Of a DNA stretch of 64,000 nucleotides, positions 10,076 through 20,895 are shown one piece after another; the first letter of the stretch is position 1, and every line of letters begins with the position of its first letter. Source of the DNA: Artocarpus heterophyllus (taxonomy: Eukaryota > Streptophyta > Magnoliopsida > Rosales > Moraceae). Under the pieces are notes generated by a model, which saw only the letters and a list, made by a program, of their open reading frames with translations, did not search any database and had not been told where the DNA came from. A program made the position numbers and the translations under genes. Location of the stretch: positions 34,561,533 through 34,625,532 of the forward strand of contig CM046354.1 in assembly GCA_025403435.1 (NCBI GenBank), given 5' to 3'.

Positions 10076-12086
10076 TGTTAGACATGTATGCCCTAAGGAG
10101 TAAAAATGTAATGCGTTTTTGGAGACATTTTTATCAATAAAGAATTTATTGTTTTATATATACCAAATCTTGTCCTCTTTACGTTTATATTTGTTGAATG
10201 CATGATAAGCAAACAGTAGTCTGAGACTGTCAGTCTAAACTTTAAGAATTGGGCATATGATGGACTGATTATGCAGAAGACACGATTCTTAAGGTGACAG
10301 TCTAAAACATATGATCCGCAATCGAGGGAATAAAGTTGGGCGCTTTATTCATGTAAAGATTGTTATGTTGTCTATATCCCTTTCGGGAGATGGTTTGTCT
10401 TGGCCATCAGAGTTGGACTCCGTGAATAGAAACATTGGTACATTGTCATAGGTGACGATGTGTTGGATCGGGACATAAAGTGAATTGATTTGGATTAATA
10501 ATTCTGTCTCAGCAAATCGATTCACTTTAGACAGTCATTTGTATTGTATCTTAATCCTGAGATGAATAGTGGGCCCGTTGTCTCGACTTGTGTCTTTTGA
10601 TGTGACAAAAGGTGACACCCACATCTCAATAGTGGTATGCATACCGGTACGTTGGAGGCATGACTCTTGATAGCGTAGACTTGTTATTCATAGATATGGA
10701 ATCCATAGCTCCTCTTTAGGAGTAATGATATCCTCTTTATATGCGTTGTCCTGTAATTGAAAAACTAGAGCGCTCAACCATTTGGTTATATAGGTGTAAC
10801 CGAATGGTATACTATCTTTGGATGGTAAGTTTTCTAATGGTGAGACAATGGAACGTAAGATAAAAATAATCAGGAAGGTAAGACAGAACATGTCCTTAAG
10901 CCGATTATGAATTATCATATGGGGATACGATACACTTTGATATGTCATGGAGACTTAGCTACATGAGCTTTGTAATTCTATAAAGTTCTAGAGTGCAGCT
11001 CCAGGCTTTTAGTGGAGTAGCGTTGGAGTTGATAATTATGAAATGTATATCTGGGATATTGGGTTAGATAATTATCACGAGCTTGAACTTTATAGGTCCA
11101 TTTTGGTCCCTTTTGCTAGCTCACAAAGTCCTGTAACGACACGGCGTGCTTTTCCAATAATTGGTGGCTTATGTCGAATTTATCAAATTGGTTTAAAATT
11201 TGTAAGAATCAAATAATTCATGCCTGTTTATCGGTTGAATTAATTTTGTAAGAAATTAGTTCAAGATAAACTTGTTGAATTATTGCGATCAGAAAATTCT
11301 TGTCTGTTTATCGGTTGTTTTAATTTTGGATAAATTAGAACAAGATGAACTTGTAGAATTATTGTGAATTGATTTATTTTCTTAGAGATTATCTTGATAA
11401 AGTTTGTTTTGATCAGATATCTTCTCTATTGGGTTATTTGAATCAAAACTGAGACTTTATCCTTTAGAATCTCAGGTGGAAAATAAAAGAGTCGCGGAGA
11501 TTTTTTCTCGGGAGTTCGGCTTGCTGAATGACGTGGTCGGCCTGCCGAACTGGTCTGTTCGGCCTGCCGATCAGCGGGAGATAAGATTACGCGTTTTCAC
11601 ATGGATCTTATTAGATATTGATCCGAACATGATTCTGTTTCGAGTTTTTGAGACCTAATCTGATATGGACTGACCCCAGGACCAATAGCTATAAAAAGGG
11701 AGTGAGTCTCATGATTTACTCAGATCAGTCGAGAGATTAAGAGTGATACTCTTCTAGTGAGCATCTAAAAACTCCCTGAGAGCTTTTGTTCACAAATCAT
11801 GAACACTAGCTTTGGGTTCTCTCTATTGGTTGGAAGGAGAGTCACCGGTGGAAGAGCTGTACGTGTGAGCCCACACTCACTCCAGTTGTGGATAGAGAAT
11901 AGCAAAGAAAACCAGTTGGTTGAGGCTCTTCTTGAACGTTACTTCTCTACACAGGTTGCGGAGGTTCTTCGGCACACAGAGGTTAGTAAGATCTGTCTAA
12001 TTTATACATATAACATGTCAAACTTGTGTTTTGGAAATTACTCTAATGAAAAATTTTTAAAATTCCGCTGTGCACTTTGTTTCCAA
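10076..12086 (+). repeat. Copy E 3' LTR
   Basis: This LTR starts TGTTAGACATG after the PPT and runs 2,011 bp to TTCCAA, two bases short of the expected CCAACA. It then abuts an inverted LTR scrap of copy B. GC-rich motifs lie at about 11510-11575 and the promoter boxes at 11682-11700. AATAAA near 10137 lies upstream of the promoter and is probably not the poly(A) signal in use. Confidence 0.9.
11682..11700 (+). promoter_or_regulatory. Copy E 3' LTR promoter boxes
   Basis: CCAAT is followed four bases later by TATAAAAAGGG, in the same arrangement as in the 5' LTR. If active it would read outward into copy B's antisense strand. Confidence 0.6.
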
Positions 12087-12145
12087 GAAAAAATGTCTCC
12101 AAAAATGTATTACATTTTTACTCCTTAGGGCATACATGTCTAACA
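12087..12145 (-). repeat. Copy B 3' LTR remnant
   Basis: Only the first ~59 bases of the LTR (read on minus: TGTTAGACATGTATGCCC...) remain. They end at the junction with copy E's LTR. Confidence 0.85.
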
Positions 12146-12156
12146 ATCTCCCACTT
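12146..12156 (-). other. Copy B polypurine tract
   Basis: The plus-strand reading is ATCTCCCACTT, identical on the minus strand to copy E's AAGTGGGAGAT and placed next to the LTR start. Confidence 0.85.
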
Positions 12157-12159
12157 GCA

Positions 12160-12950
12160 CTAAGTGAGTAAATACAGCAAATTTCGCATCCCCATAGCTT
12201 CCACATGCCTCTCGAAGACTCTCCCTGTAAGTGTCTTTGTAAATGGATCAGCTAAATTGTCCTCTGACGTGATCTTGCACACCGTGACATGCCCGCCCTC
12301 AACGAAGTCCTTTATCACATGATACTTCCGATCAATATGCTTACTCCTCTTGTGAAATCTTGGTTCCTTAGCATTAGCTACCGCTGCACTGTTATCACAG
12401 TATAGTGATACCGCTTTATCCATACCAGGAACTACCTCAAGATCCCCAAGGAACTTGTGGAGCCACACTGCTTCTTTCGAAGCATCACTAGCCGCCACAT
12501 ACTTGGCCTCCATCGTTGAATCCGAAGTGCAATCTTGCTTTGCACTCCTCCAACTGATGGCAGCGCCACCTAGAGTAAACATAAACCCCAAAGTCGATTT
12601 CCTAGAATCCAGACAGGATTGAAAATCTGAATCAGTGTATCCTAGAGGAGTTAAATCCTCACCCGAATACACAAGCATATACCCTCGAGTCCTTCTCAGG
12701 TACTTGAAAATATGCTTTACAGCAACCCAATGGTTTGGCCTTGGATCCGCTTGAAATCGACTTACAATCCCGACCGCATAGCTAATATCCAGTCGTGTGT
12801 AAAGCATGGCGTACATGAGACTACCCACTACCGAAGCATAAGGCACCTTCTTCATGTATTCTCTTTCTTCATAAAACTTTGGAGAGTCTTTCTTAGAAAG
12901 AGTAATTCCAGACCTAGATGGTTGCCCACCTTTCTTGGAATCCTACATTG
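12160..12950 (-). pseudogene. Copy B RNase H and end of RT
   Basis: An open stretch of 231 codons carries VPYASVVGSLMYAM (RT-RNase H link), YTDSDFQSC, TMEAKYVAASDA, LYCDNSAAVANA and KHIDRKYHVIKDFV. All RNase H acidic motifs are present and the normal C-terminal stop sits next to the PPT. Upstream, a TAG near 12944 replaces the Gln of a conserved Met-Gln-Asp, cutting it from RT. It is nearly the same protein as the copy E domain. Confidence 0.88.
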
Positions 12951-13716
12951 CAAATCTCTTGAGAATTTTATCTATGTAGCCTGCCTGAGACAAAGCTTTC
13001 ATTTTGTTCTTCCTATCCTGAAATATCTGGATACCGAGAACAAAATTAGCCTCACCTAAGTCCTTCATGTCAAACTGCTTGGTCAACCATAATTTGACTG
13101 ATGACAACGCCCCAACGTTATTGCCAATTAGCAGAATGTCATCTACATAGAGCAGTAGAAAAACCACCTTCCCATCCTTAATGTGTTTGTAAACACATGG
13201 TTCATCCACATTTTGTGAAAACCCATAAGTCTTGATCACTTGATCAAATCTTATGTTCCAAGAACTAGAGGCCTGCTTAAGTCCATAAATAGACTTTAGC
13301 AGCTTACAAACCTTACCCTCTTGACCCGCGACCTTGAACCCGTCTGGTTGTTCCATATAAATGGACTCATCAAGATAGCCATTCAGAATAGCCGTCTTGA
13401 CATCCATCTTTCAAATCTCATAGTCTAGAGCAGCAGCTATGGACAAGAGAATCCAGATGGACTTAAGCATGGCTACAGGCGAAAAGGTTTCCTCATAATC
13501 GATTCCTTCCTTTTGCGTATAACCCTTAGCTACCAGTCTAGCCCTAAAGGTTACGACCTTTCCATCCACTCCTCTTTTCCTCTTGTAGATGCACTTACAC
13601 CCTATGGGTTTTACCTCTTCGGGAAGATCCACAAGCTCCCAGACCTGATTAGTCTCCATAGACTTCATCTCTATGTTCTTGGCCTCTGTCCAGTGTCTTG
13701 AATTAACATCCTCCAT
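12951..13716 (-). pseudogene. Copy B reverse transcriptase, interrupted
   Basis: RT motifs run in minus order: [47 protein letters not shown] and YVDDILLIGNN (about 13138-13149). A TGA at about 13408-13410 replaces the Trp of the conserved WQMDVKTAF motif, separating fingers from palm. Another stop lies near 13725. The active-site Asp pair is kept. Relationship to copies E and F is clear from near-identical blocks. Confidence 0.87.
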
Positions 13717-13725
13717 AGCTTCTGT

Positions 13726-14860
13726 TTAAGCATAAGGATCCCTGTCATGTTCATCCGGTTCAACCAAGAAGACCTCCCCATTGAACATATACCTCTCAGG
13801 TTGACGCCTGATCCTCCCACTACGCCGAAGCCCCTGAGGTTGTTGTTCAGGTTTTTTTGGTTTTTCTACACCGATCGGAATGGTTTCGTTCGGAACCTGT
13901 GGAGTGAACGAATCACCCTTTAACTCCTCAAGCACCACTATGCTTTGAGGTTTAAAGTCGTCCATGTAACTCTCCTCAAGGAAGGTTGTATTAGTTGAAA
14001 CCACGACTTTATTTTCCTTTGGGTTATAAAAATAACCCCCTTTAGTCCCTTTTGGATATCCTACAAACACGCAAACTTCCGAACGTGCTTCCAAATTATT
14101 CGGATCCTTAAACTGGACATGAGTCGGACATCCCCATATGCGAATATGGTTTAAGGATGTCTTCCATCTTGTCCACAACTTATGAGGAGTTTTAGGGACC
14201 TATTTTGAAGGCACATTGTTCAAAAGATAACATGCGGTTTGTAGTGCATATCCCCAAAAGGATAAAGGTAATGATGAATAACTCATCATGGACCTAGTCA
14301 TGTCCAACAAAGTCCTATTCCTTCTCTCCACTATGCCATTCTGCTGCAGAGTGCCCGGCGCAGTCAAATGGGATAAAATCCCATTCTCTAACAAGTGTCC
14401 CAAGAACTCATCAGAAAGGTATTCCCCACCTCGATCAGATTGAAGTGCCTTTATGGGTCTACCCAATTGCTTTTCCACTTTAGCCCGAAACTCCCTGAAC
14501 TTATCATAAGTTTCACTTTTGTGGTGCATTAGGTACACATACCCATATCTTGAGTAATCGACAATAAAATTGACGAAGTACTCATACCCTCCTCGTGCCC
14601 GGATGTTCATCGGCCTGGAAACATCACTATGCACAAGTTCTAGAACCCCTTCGGCCCTATTGCCCTTAGACCCGTTTGGTCTTTTGGTCATTTTACCCTC
14701 CAAACAAGATTCACATTGAGGTGTAGATTCCACCTTTAAGTGACTTAAAGGTCCATCCCTTACCCACCTTTGAATTCTATTCAGGTTAATATGGCCAAGG
14801 CGCAAATGCCAAAGATAAGTCTTATTAGAGTGAGAAGTTTTAAGTCTTTTTCAGTCATTA
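13726..14860 (-). pseudogene. Copy B integrase, interrupted
   Basis: Readable parts are LGHINLNRIQRW with [13 protein letters not shown] (zinc head), [34 protein letters not shown] and the [12 protein letters not shown] helix. The C-terminal part follows with [14 protein letters not shown] and the RRSGRIRRQPERY linker. A TAG near 14199 interrupts the chain before the C-terminal part. Some conserved residues have changed (DVCGPM to DVSRPM, FIDDYS to FIVDYS). Confidence 0.86.
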
Positions 14861-15019
14861 TCATCTATCTCAGCGTTAAGCAATAAGTCCATCTTAGGTT
14901 TGATAAAATATAGATTATTTTGCATCCATCCAGAACAGAAAAAAATTTGTTTTTATGAATCACCGCTTTATCAATAAAAGAAATTAAAGATGAGTCTTTA
15001 AATAAACAAGCTATAGAAA

Positions 15020-15579
15020 TTAATTCCTTTTAAATTTAGGAACATAAAAACAATCTTGCAAAAATAAATTCCTATAATTATCAAAATAAAGATGGACATC
15101 TCCCACTACTTCCGCTGAGACCAAGGATCCATCACCTATCCAAAGCGTGAAGTCTTCATGCAGCAGACTTCTCGTTTCTTTGAACCCCTGCAGAGAAACA
15201 AAAACATGATTTGTTGCCCTAGAATCTATGGCCCAAATGTCATTGGATTCCTCAACCAAAAAAGTTTCTAAATTTAGGGGATCACACCTACTTCCTTTGG
15301 AAAGGAAGCCCTTGCAATGCTTCTTAATATGCCTAATCTTCCCACAAAAGAAACACTTAAGCTTCTTTGGGTTCTTTTTCTTCTTCTTCTTGCTCTTGGT
15401 ACTAGCAGGAATAGAAGACATCCTATTCTTGGCCCGTTGCTTCTTTCCATTCCCAGAGTTAGAATTGGAACTGGAAGTAGCTACCATATTAGCCTCACCA
15501 CCGTAGGAGACTCTCTGATCAGTAGTTCAAACTCCTGTAACTGTTTCATCAGTTCTGTTAAGGTCATATCCCGTCTATT
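15020..15579 (-). pseudogene. Copy B nucleocapsid and protease
   Basis: A continuous open stretch on the minus strand runs from a gag tail (SSNSNSGNGKKQRAKN) through a lysine-rich run and the CCHC knuckle CFFCGKIRHIKKHC. It continues to the protease box AIDSRATNHVFV and the LWIGDGSLVSAE segment. The protease Gly of DSGA is Arg here, as in copy C. The gag sequence stops at 15579, in the NRRDMTL region, where plastid DNA begins. This tract is unusually close to copy C's 22123-22590. Confidence 0.86.
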
Positions 15580-15582
15580 CCT

Positions 15583-15718
15583 AAAGATTTGTGCTAAAAT
15601 AATAGATGCCAAGAAGAGCAAAAGGCCTTGTACACGTAATGGATCTTGAAGTACTATTTCTGCATCCCCCTGACCAAATCCACCTACATTCAGATTACTC
15701 GTTAATGGTTGATCTAGT
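15583..15718 (-). pseudogene. petA: Plastid-derived petA fragment (cytochrome f C-terminus)
   Basis: On the minus strand this 136-bp stretch reads, without a stop, as a cytochrome f C-terminal segment: LDQPLTSN, then [18 protein letters not shown], then QGLL and an [14 protein letters not shown] membrane helix. Cytochrome f is the large haem subunit of the plastid b6f complex, and this part holds the end of the lumenal domain and the membrane anchor. The match begins and ends abruptly inside retrotransposon sequence (gag at 15579, leader from 15719). It replaces about 1.3 kb of gag and leader present in other copies. It is plastid DNA captured in the nucleus, probably as filler during break repair, and is not a functional gene. 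Identification is from recall of the conserved protein. Confidence 0.9.
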
Positions 15719-16529
15719 CTTCAATCCTTCTTCATGTAATATCCATCTTCAAGTCTTCAATCCCGCATGAATCGAATACTTCATATTTCCAGTCATATCC
15801 AAATTTAATGTTTCTCAGAATCATCCCAAAAATAAAATTAAAACTGCAGCAAAAAAATTGCAACTTTTCTAGATACTTGGCAGCTCTCGGTCGGCTGGCC
15901 GATCTGGGTGATCGGCTTGCCGGTAGAGCACCCAAATTCTGCCCCACTGTCGACCTACCGGAACACACGTCCGGCCTGCCGATCTGTGACCTTCGTCCTG
16001 CCAAACTGTGAGGTCCGGCATGTCGACCGAGCAAAAAACCCTCTTTCCAAAAAATACAATTTTAGTGCAATTCATCAATTTATTTTTAATAATTCAAAAA
16101 CATAAAATTAAAGACTTAGGAAATACCTGGGGCGCCATCATCAATCTTCTAGATCCGTCTTCTCTGAACAATTATTTAATTACAAAATCCTTATAGATTA
16201 AAAATTAAATAACAAATCCTAGACGGAGATGATAGTCCACCATCTAATTACATGAAAAACCTAGATACACATTCTAACCTCTAAGGAACCATAACCGGTA
16301 TGAATTAATTAATTAATAAATAATCAAACAAAGATTTAATCAACCATAATTAATTAATAAACATTCACCACATAATCCATAACAACATATATATTATATA
16401 GAAACCTAGAGTGTCATCTCTCTGTAAAATTCAATTCAAGGATAGGAGAGATTAAGATCACAAAATTTATGCATATAACATGATCACAAACTTGCAAATT
16501 TATGTAAAAACTATGGCTCTGATACCAAT
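15719..16529 (-). other. Copy B leader (truncated) with GC-rich motif array
   Basis: The PBS-proximal part of the leader; the gag-proximal part was lost with the petA event. GC-rich near-palindromic units cluster at about 15885-16035. No gene is seen. Confidence 0.75.
16515..16527 (-). other. Copy B primer binding site
   Basis: GGCTCTGATACCA (plus) is the complement of TGGTATCAGAGCC and lies two bases from the LTR end TGTTGG. Confidence 0.88.
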
Positions 16530-18546
16530 TGTTGGAAACAAAGTGCGCAGTGGAATTTTTAAAAAATTTTCCATCAGAATAATTTTCAAAACACAAGTTT
16601 GACATGTTATATGTATAAATTAGACAGATCTTACTAACCTCAGTGTGTCGAAGAATCTCCGCAACCCGTGTAGAGAAGTAACATTCTAGAAGTGCCTCAA
16701 CCAACTGGTCTTCTTTGCTATTCTCTATCCACAACCGGAGTGAGTGTGGGCTCACACGTTCAGCTCTTCCACCGGTGACTCTCCTTCCAACCAATAGAGA
16801 GAACCCAAAGCTAGTGTTCGTGATTTGTGAACAAAAGCTCTCAGGGAGTTTTTAGACGCTCACTAGAAGAGTATCACTCTTAATCTCTCAAATTGATCTG
16901 AGCAAATCATGAGACTCAGCCCCTTTTTATAGCTATTGGTCCTAGGGTCAGTCCATATCAGATTAGGTCTCAGAAACTCGAAAGAGAATCAAGTTCGGAT
17001 CAATATCTGATAAGATCTGCATGAAAACGTGTAATCTTATCTCTCGCTGATCGATAGGCCGAACAGGCCCCATCGGCAGGCCGAACACGTCATCCGACAG
17101 GCCGAACTCCCGAGAAAAAATCTCCGCGAATCTTTTATTTTCCACCTAAGATTCTAAAGGATGAAGTCTCAGTTTTGATTCAAATAACCCAATAGAGAAG
17201 TTATCTGATCAAAACAAACTTTATCAAGATAATCTCTAAGAAAATAAATCAATTCACAATAATTCCACAAGTTTATCTTGTTCTAATTTGTCCAAAATTA
17301 AAACAACCGATAAACAGACAAGAATTATCTGATCGCAATAATTCAACAAGTTTATCTTGAACTAATTTCTTACAAAATTAACTCAACCGATAAACAGACA
17401 TGAATTATTTGATTCTTACAAATTTTAAACCAATCTGATAAATCCGACATAAGTCACTAATTATTGGAAAAGCACGCCGTGTCATTACAGGATTTTGTGA
17501 GCTAGCAAAGGGGACCAAAATGGACCTATAAAGTTCAAGCTCATGATAATTATGAAACCCAATATCCCAGATATACATTTCACAATTATCAACTCCAATG
17601 CTACTTCACTAAAAGCTTGGAGCTGCACTCTTGAACTTTATAGAATTACGAAGCTCGTGTAGTAAGTCTCCATGACATATCATAGTGTATTGCATCCCCA
17701 TATGATCATCCATAATCGGCGTAAGGACAAGTTCTGTCTTACCCATCCGATTATTTTTTATCTTACGTTCCATTGTCTCACCATTAGAAAACTTACCATC
17801 CAAAGATAGTATACCATTCGGTTACACATATGTATCCAAATGGTTGAGCGCTCTAGTTTTCCAATTACAGGACAACGCATATAAGAGGATATCATTACTC
17901 CTAAAGAGGAGCTATGGATTCCATATCTATGAATAACAAGTCTACACTATCAAGAGTCGTGCCTCCAACGTACCGGCATGCATACCACTATTGGGATGTG
18001 GGTGTCACCGTTTGGCACATCAAAAGACACAAGTCGAGACAACGGGCCCACTATTCATCTCAAGATTAAGATCAAATACAAATGACTGTCTAAATTGAAT
18101 CGATTTGCCGAGACAGAATTATCGATCCAAATCAATTCACTTTATGTCCCGATCCAACACATTGTCACTTATGACAACGTGCCAATGTTTCTATTCATGG
18201 AGTCCAACTCCGATGGTCAAGACAAACCATGTCCCAAGAGGGATGTAGACAACATAACAATCTTTACATGAATAAAGTGCCCAACTTTATTCCCTCGATT
18301 GCAGATCATATGTTTTAGACCGTCACCTTAAGAATCATGTCTTCCGTATAATCAGTCCATCTTATGCCCAATTCTTAAGGTTTAGACTGACAGTCTCAGA
18401 CTATTGTTTGCTTATCATACATTCAACAAATATGAACGTAAAGAAGACAAGATTTGGTATACATAAAAAGGAATAAATTCTTTATTGATAAAAATGTCTC
18501 CAAAAACGTATTACATTTTTACTCCTTAGGGCATACATGTCTAACA
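16530..18546 (-). repeat. Copy B 5' LTR
   Basis: This full LTR of 2,017 bp has ends TGTTGG (16530) and CTAACA (18546), that is TG...CA on the minus strand. The TATA block is at about 16921-16931 (ccctttttata) with the CCAAT complement just after. GC-rich motifs lie at about 17050-17105. Confidence 0.92.
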
Positions 18547-19417
18547 ATATCATAGTATATCGCATCCCCATATGATAATCCATAATCAGCTTAAGGACAA
18601 GTTTTGTCTTACCTTCCTGATTATTTTTATCTTACTTTCCATTACCTCACCATCGAAAAACTTACCATCCAAAGACAGTTTATCATTTCGATAAACACCT
18701 ATGTATCCAAATGGTTGAGCGCTCCAGTTTTTCAATTACAAGATAACGCTTATAAGAGGATATCATTACTCCTAAAAAGGAGCTATGGATTCCATATCTA
18801 TGAATAACAAGTCTATGCCATCAAGAGTCATGCCTCCAACGTACCGGCATGCATACCACTATTAAGATGTGGGTGTCACCCTTTGGTATGTCAAAAGACA
18901 CAAGTCTAGACAACGGGCCCACTATCCTTCTCAGGATTAAGATACAACACAAATGATTGCCTAAAGTGAGTTGATTTGCCGAGACAGAATTATTAATCCA
19001 AATAAATTCTCTTTATGTCCTGATCCAACACATCATCACCTATGAAAACATGCCAATGTTTCTATTCATGGAGTCCACCTCGATGGTCAAGACAAACCAT
19101 CTCCCATTAGGGATATAGACAACATAACAATCTTTACATAAATAAAGCGCCTAACTTTATTCCCTCTATTGCTGATCTTATGATTTAGACTGTCATCTTA
19201 AGAATCGTGTCTTCTTCTTAATCTGTCCATCATATGCCCAATTCTTAAAGGTTTAGACCGACAGTCTCAGACTATTGTTTACTTAACATACATTCAACAA
19301 ATATGAATGTAAAAAGGACAAGAATTGCTATATTAACAATAAATAAATTCTTTATTGATAAAAATGTCTCCAAAAAACTTATTACATTTTTACTCCTTAG
19401 GGCATACATGTCTAACA
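18547..19417 (-). repeat. Copy C 3' LTR, coding-side part
   Basis: A partial LTR starts inside the unit (atatcatagtatatcgc) and runs to CTAACA at 19417, next to copy C's PPT. The distal remainder is at 434. It carries subtype differences from copy B (for example gattatttttatcttactttcc). Confidence 0.85.
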
Positions 19418-19428
19418 ATCTCCCACTT
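19418..19428 (-). other. Copy C polypurine tract
   Basis: ATCTCCCACTT on the plus strand lies next to the LTR start. Confidence 0.8.
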
Positions 19429-20096
19429 GTACAAAGTGAGTAAATATGACAAATCTTGCATCCCCATAGCTTCCACATGTCTCTAGAAGACTCTCCCAGT
19501 AAGTGTCTTCATAAATAGATCAGCTAAATTGTCGTCTGACGCGATCTTGCACACCATGACATGCCCGCCTTCAACGAAGTCCTTTATCACATGATACTTC
19601 CGATCAATATGCTTACTCTTCTTGTGAAATCTTGGTTCCATAGCATTAGCTACCGCCGCACTATTATCACAGTACAATGATACCACCTTATCCATACTAG
19701 GAACTACCTCAAGATCTCCAAAGAACTTGTAGTACCACACTGCTTGTTTCGAAGTATCACTAGCTACCACATACTTGGCCTCCATCGTTGAATCCGGAGT
19801 GCAATCTTGCTTGGCACTACTCCAACTAATGGCACCACCGCCCAGAGTACACACAAAACCAGAAGTCGATTTCCTAGAATCCAGATAGGATTGAAAATCC
19901 GAGTCAGTGTTTCCTAGAAGAGTCAAGTCCTCACCCAAATACACAAGCATATGCCCTCGAGTCCTTCTCAGGTACTTGAAAATGTGCTTAACCGCAACTT
20001 AGTGGTATGGTTCTGGATCTGCCTAAAATCGACTTACAATCCTGATCGCATAACTAATATTCAGTCGTGTGCAAAGCATGGCATACAAGAGACTAC
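19429..20096 (-). pseudogene. Copy C RNase H
   Basis: The main open part (19483-19950) has NTDSDFQSYLDSRKS, TMEAKYVVASDT, LYCDNSAAVANA and KHIDRKYHVIKDFV. The first acidic site is kept but its neighbour has changed (YTDSD to NTDSD). Near 20096 the sequence jumps from the RT-RNase H link straight into RT (cccactgc|ttcatt), a loss of roughly 200 bases compared with copy B. Confidence 0.85.
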
Positions 20097-20895
20097 CCAC
20101 TGCTTCATTTTGTTCTTCCTAGCCCGAAAGATCTGGATACCGAGAACAAAATTAGCCTCACCTAAGTCCTTCATGTCAAACTGCTTGGTCAACCATAATT
20201 TGACCGATGACAATGCCCCAACGTCATTGCCAATTAGCAGAATGTCATCTACATAGAGCAGTAGAAAAACCTCCATCCCATCCTTTATGTGTTTGTAAAC
20301 ACATGGTTCATCCACATTTTGTGAGAACCCATAAGTCTTGATCACCTGATCAAATCTTATGTTCTAGGAATGAGAAGCCTGCTTAAGTCTGTAAATTGAC
20401 TTTAACAGCTTACAAAACTTACCCTCATGACCCTTGACCTTGAACAAGTCTGGTTGTTCCATATAATGGACTCATCAAGATAGCCATTCACAAAAGCCAT
20501 CTTGACATCCATCTGCCAAATCTCGTAGTTGAGAGCAGTAGCTATGGACAAGAGAATCCGGATGGACTTAAGCATGGCTACAGGCAAAAAGGTTTCCTCA
20601 TAATCGATTCCTTCCTTTTGCATGTAACCCTTAGCTACTAGTCTAGCCTTCAAGGTTTCGACCTTTTCGTCCACTCCTCTTTTCCTCTTGTAGATTCATT
20701 TACACCCTATGGGTTTTACCCCTTCGAGAAGATCCATTAGCTCCCAGACCTGATTAGTCTCCATAGACTTCATCTCTATGTTCATACCCTCTGTCAAGAA
20801 TTTTGCATCAACATCCTCCATAGGTTCTGCGTAAGTATAAGGATCCCCATCATGTTCATCCAGTTTAGTCAAGAAGGCTTCCCCATTGAACATAT
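20097..20895 (-). pseudogene. Copy C reverse transcriptase, interrupted
   Basis: The palm with YVDDILLIGNDVG (about 20244-20255) and KQFDMKDLGEANFVLGIQIF is open. A frame change lies near 20360-20400. The fingers ([42 protein letters not shown]) read from 20402 to 20674, and the N-terminal part (NQVWELMDLLEGVKPIGCK) from 20696. A one-base loss at about 20465 and a stop near 20695 further break it. Confidence 0.85.

Larger units (their letters stand above)
2087..12086 (+). mobile_element. Copy E: plus-strand Ty1/copia retrotransposon
   Basis: This is the only copia copy on the plus strand. It has a 5' LTR with a rearranged start (2087-4186), PBS, leader, gag, PR, IN, RT, RNase H, PPT and a 3' LTR (10076-12086). 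The 3' LTR lacks its last two bases (CA), and no TSD is seen at either end. It therefore probably reached its present junctions by recombination, or lost its ends afterwards. A TRIM element interrupts it at 6636-6975. Several stops and frameshifts disable the polyprotein. Confidence 0.85.
12087..18546 (-). mobile_element. Copy B: minus-strand Ty1/copia with petA filler
   Basis: The element reads, in minus order, 5' LTR (16530-18546), PBS, leader, a 136-bp plastid petA insert in place of most of gag, zinc knuckle and PR, IN, RT, RNase H, PPT, and only 59 bp of 3' LTR. The right end CTAACA (18546) is followed by a partial LTR of copy C starting atatc. This suggests insertion into C's 3' LTR. 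The left end was destroyed by rearrangement with copy E. Confidence 0.8.

Noticed and set aside
10062..12086. Extra env-like gene between RNase H and LTR
   Set aside because: The PPT and LTR follow within 15 bases of the RNase H stop; no additional coding region exists.
15719..16110. Short frames in the copy B leader (arginine/proline-rich)
   Set aside because: They arise from the GC-rich motif array on both strands and are not conserved as protein among copies.
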